Both the position numbers and the translations under genes were made by a program. 50,546 bases of DNA, from positions 1-50,546 of the forward strand of contig JAISUT010000044.1 of NCBI GenBank assembly GCA_031271905.1, written 5' to 3'. Within the stretch, counting starts at the first letter, position 1. Each line of letters begins with the position of its first letter. Positions 49,274 to 50,546 of this stretch are shown here, piece by piece. Source of the stretch: Acidobacteriota bacterium. Its GTDB lineage: Bacteria; Acidobacteriota; UBA6911. A model generated the notes under the pieces. The model searched no databases. It was not told the DNA's origin and was given only the letters and a program-made list of their open reading frames with translations.

Positions 49274-49301
49274 CTACATTGCGGCGTCAGCGTGAATGTA
49301 G
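49274..49301. promoter_or_regulatory. Inverted repeat upstream of sppA
   Basis: CTACATT and AATGTAG are inverted with a 14-bp spacer, 31 bp before the sppA start. It could be an operator or a hairpin over the leader. Evidence is only its symmetry and position. Confidence 0.3.
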
Positions 49302-49332
49302 CGACACACGATCAGCGGACGGTGCGGCGGAT

Positions 49333-50241
49333 ATGGCACAGAAACAGTCTAACCTATGGCTCTGGTTGGTCGTCGGCATGGGGGTGTTCGTGTTTTTCAT
49401 CCTGTGCCTCGCGGCTCTCGCCATGATGTTCGCGGAAGACGGATCCTCACACGTCTCCCTGTCTTCGAACCAAGTCGCCTCGCTGGAAATCACCGGGACG
49501 ATCACCGATTCCAAGGCCTTCGTCGATGAACTGAACGATTATGGCAAACGGTCGGGCGTGAAAGCGGTGCTCATCCGCATCGACAGCCCAGGGGGAGGGG
49601 TGGCCGCCTCGCAGGAGATTTACGAGGCGATCAAGAAGTTCCGCAAGGAGACCAAGAAAAAGGTGGTCGTCAGCATGGCGTCCACCGCCGCTTCGGGGGG
49701 ATATTACATCGCCTGCGGCGCGGACAAGATATTCGCCAACCCCGGGACGGTGACTGGCAGCATCGGCGTCATCGCCCAGTGGTACGACTACAGCGACCTG
49801 CTCCATTGGGCGAAGATGCAGAGCGTCGTCATCAAAAGCGGCGAGTTGAAGGACTCCGGCTCTGGATCCCGTCCGGTCACGGAGGAAGAGAGAGTGTACT
49901 TCCAGACGTTGATCGACGACATGTACTCGCAGTTCGTCATAGCGGTCGCAGACGGGCGGAACATGCCGGAGGAGGAGGTGCGCAAACTTGCCGACGGGCG
50001 GGTCTACACCGGCTTGCAAGCGAAGGAGCATAACCTCATCGACGAGCTGGGGACGTTTCAAGACGCGGTGGGGGAGGCGGCCCGCCTAGGTGGGATCGAG
50101 GGTGAGCCGAAGTTGCTGACACCCTTGAAAAAACGTTTCTCCACCCTTGAAATGTTGCTTGGAAACGCGGAAGCTATATTGCCTTTAGGAAGTGTGAACG
50201 GTTCGGAGTCTCATATCCGGTTTGAATACCTGTGGAGATAG
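49333..50241 (+). CDS. sppA: Signal peptide peptidase SppA (short form, S49 family)
   Basis: A 302-residue membrane-bound serine protease that degrades cleaved signal peptides. One N-terminal helix (LWLWLVVGMGVFVFFILCLAALAMMF) anchors it. The family motifs are IRIDSPGGGVAASQEIYEAI, the catalytic Ser in MASTAASGGYYIACGADKIFANPGTVTGSIGV, and the general-base Lys in SGELKDSGSGSRP. The length fits the 36-kDa short form and not the E. coli 67-kDa form. ATG at 49333 is used; the longer in-frame extension reads the inverted repeat region. The HU/IHF gene starts 13 bp after its stop. Confidence 0.93.
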   Translation: MAQKQSNLWLWLVVGMGVFVFFILCLAALAMMFAEDGSSHVSLSSNQVASLEITGTITDSKAFVDELNDYGKRSGVKAVLIRIDSPGGGVAASQEIYEAIKKFRKETKKKVVVSMASTAASGGYYIACGADKIFANPGTVTGSIGVIAQWYDYSDLLHWAKMQSVVIKSGELKDSGSGSRPVTEEERVYFQTLIDDMYSQFVIAVADGRNMPEEEVRKLADGRVYTGLQAKEHNLIDELGTFQDAVGEAARLGGIEGEPKLLTPLKKRFSTLEMLLGNAEAILPLGSVNGSESHIRFEYLWR

Positions 50242-50254
50242 TGGAGAAAGGTTC

Positions 50255-50530
50255 ATGACAAAAGCTGAATTAGTCGAGGAAGTGGCAAAAGAATCGGATT
50301 TGACCAAAAAAGACGCAGAAGTCATCGTGCAGATCGTTTTAGAAAGCATCACGGAATCGCTCCAACGCGGCGAGAAGATTGAGTTGCGCGGCTTTGGCTC
50401 CTTTCGCATCCGCAACCGCTCCTCCCGCCAAGGGCGCAATCCAAAGACGGGTTCAGGCGTCATCGTGCCTGCCAAACGGGTTCCGTATTTCAAGCCTGGC
50501 AAGGAAATCAAAGACCTTGTGAATTCATAG
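50255..50530 (+). CDS. HU/IHF-family DNA-binding protein (IHF-beta-like)
   Basis: A 91-residue nucleoid protein. It begins MTKAELVEEVAKESDLTKKDAEVIVQIVLESITESL, then the body strand RGEKIELRGFGSFRIRNRSSRQGRNPKTG, and the arm with VPAKRVPYFKPGKEIK. The arm proline in GRNPKTG is the residue that intercalates and bends DNA. The position after rpsA and sppA, like ihfB after rpsA in proteobacteria, favours an IHF-beta-like role, but whether it works as HU homodimer or IHF heterodimer cannot be told. GGAGAAAGG precedes the ATG at 50255. Confidence 0.93.
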   Translation: MTKAELVEEVAKESDLTKKDAEVIVQIVLESITESLQRGEKIELRGFGSFRIRNRSSRQGRNPKTGSGVIVPAKRVPYFKPGKEIKDLVNS

Positions 50531-50546
50531 TCCACGTCGGGCGGCG

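Overview
The window is a GC-rich (about 60-65% by eye), gene-dense piece of a bacterial chromosome with about 43 protein genes, one tRNA, and at least eight copies of small palindromic repeats. No rRNA, phage, CRISPR array or complete insertion sequence was seen. The content suggests an Acidobacteriota-like bacterium, or a neighbouring deep lineage. This rests on a glycine-zipper envelope protein of acidobacterial type, a DUF2911 protein, a secreted M28 peptidase, a membrane-anchored Ser/Thr kinase, Npt-type nucleotide transporters, the order rpsA-sppA-HU/IHF, and a secreted UGSC-type selenoprotein. It is an inference from gene content, not a phylogeny.

Layout. 1-4080 (minus): Tat-exported molybdopterin oxidoreductase and secreted M28 peptidase, with a recognisable upstream promoter. 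4616-9905: 5-formyl-THF cyclo-ligase, a Tat-signal aldo/keto reductase with two 4Fe-4S motifs, a Tat-signal dienelactone hydrolase-like enzyme, a relic HicB antitoxin, an anSME-type radical SAM enzyme and a SagB-like nitroreductase. 10155-11915 (minus): a selenoprotein with an in-frame UGA followed by a bacterial SECIS-like hairpin. 12327-18133 (plus): cell-envelope proteins, MFS transporter, coaD, M23 peptidase and lipid kinase. 18174-19829 (minus): SPASM radical SAM enzyme and tRNA-Ser(GGA). 20056-23910 (plus): NtrY-like kinase, rlmN, DUF2911 protein. 23987-25518 (minus): STAS protein and lipoprotein metallopeptidase. 25657-27177: zinc-ribbon protein and RluA-type synthase. 27315-31248 (minus): Slt-type lytic transglycosylase and a GAF-like protein.

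31686-37025 is a chromosome-maintenance block: mnmG, rsmG, parA, parB and bactofilin. Two parS sites lie between rsmG and parA, and a third appears to be interrupted by a palindromic repeat. Then follow an efflux adaptor and MacB-type ATPase without a permease, a ThyA-like enzyme, a Ser/Thr kinase in operon with a HEAT-tailed Npt transporter, a convergent second Npt transporter, a two-cupin protein with a four-cysteine linker, and rpsA-sppA-HU/IHF.

The main points of interest are the selenoprotein, which conventional gene calling splits in two, the parS cluster with its apparent insertion, and a family of about 120-bp palindromic elements with 4-bp target duplications. The elements abut genes and in one case may supply the ribosome-binding site.
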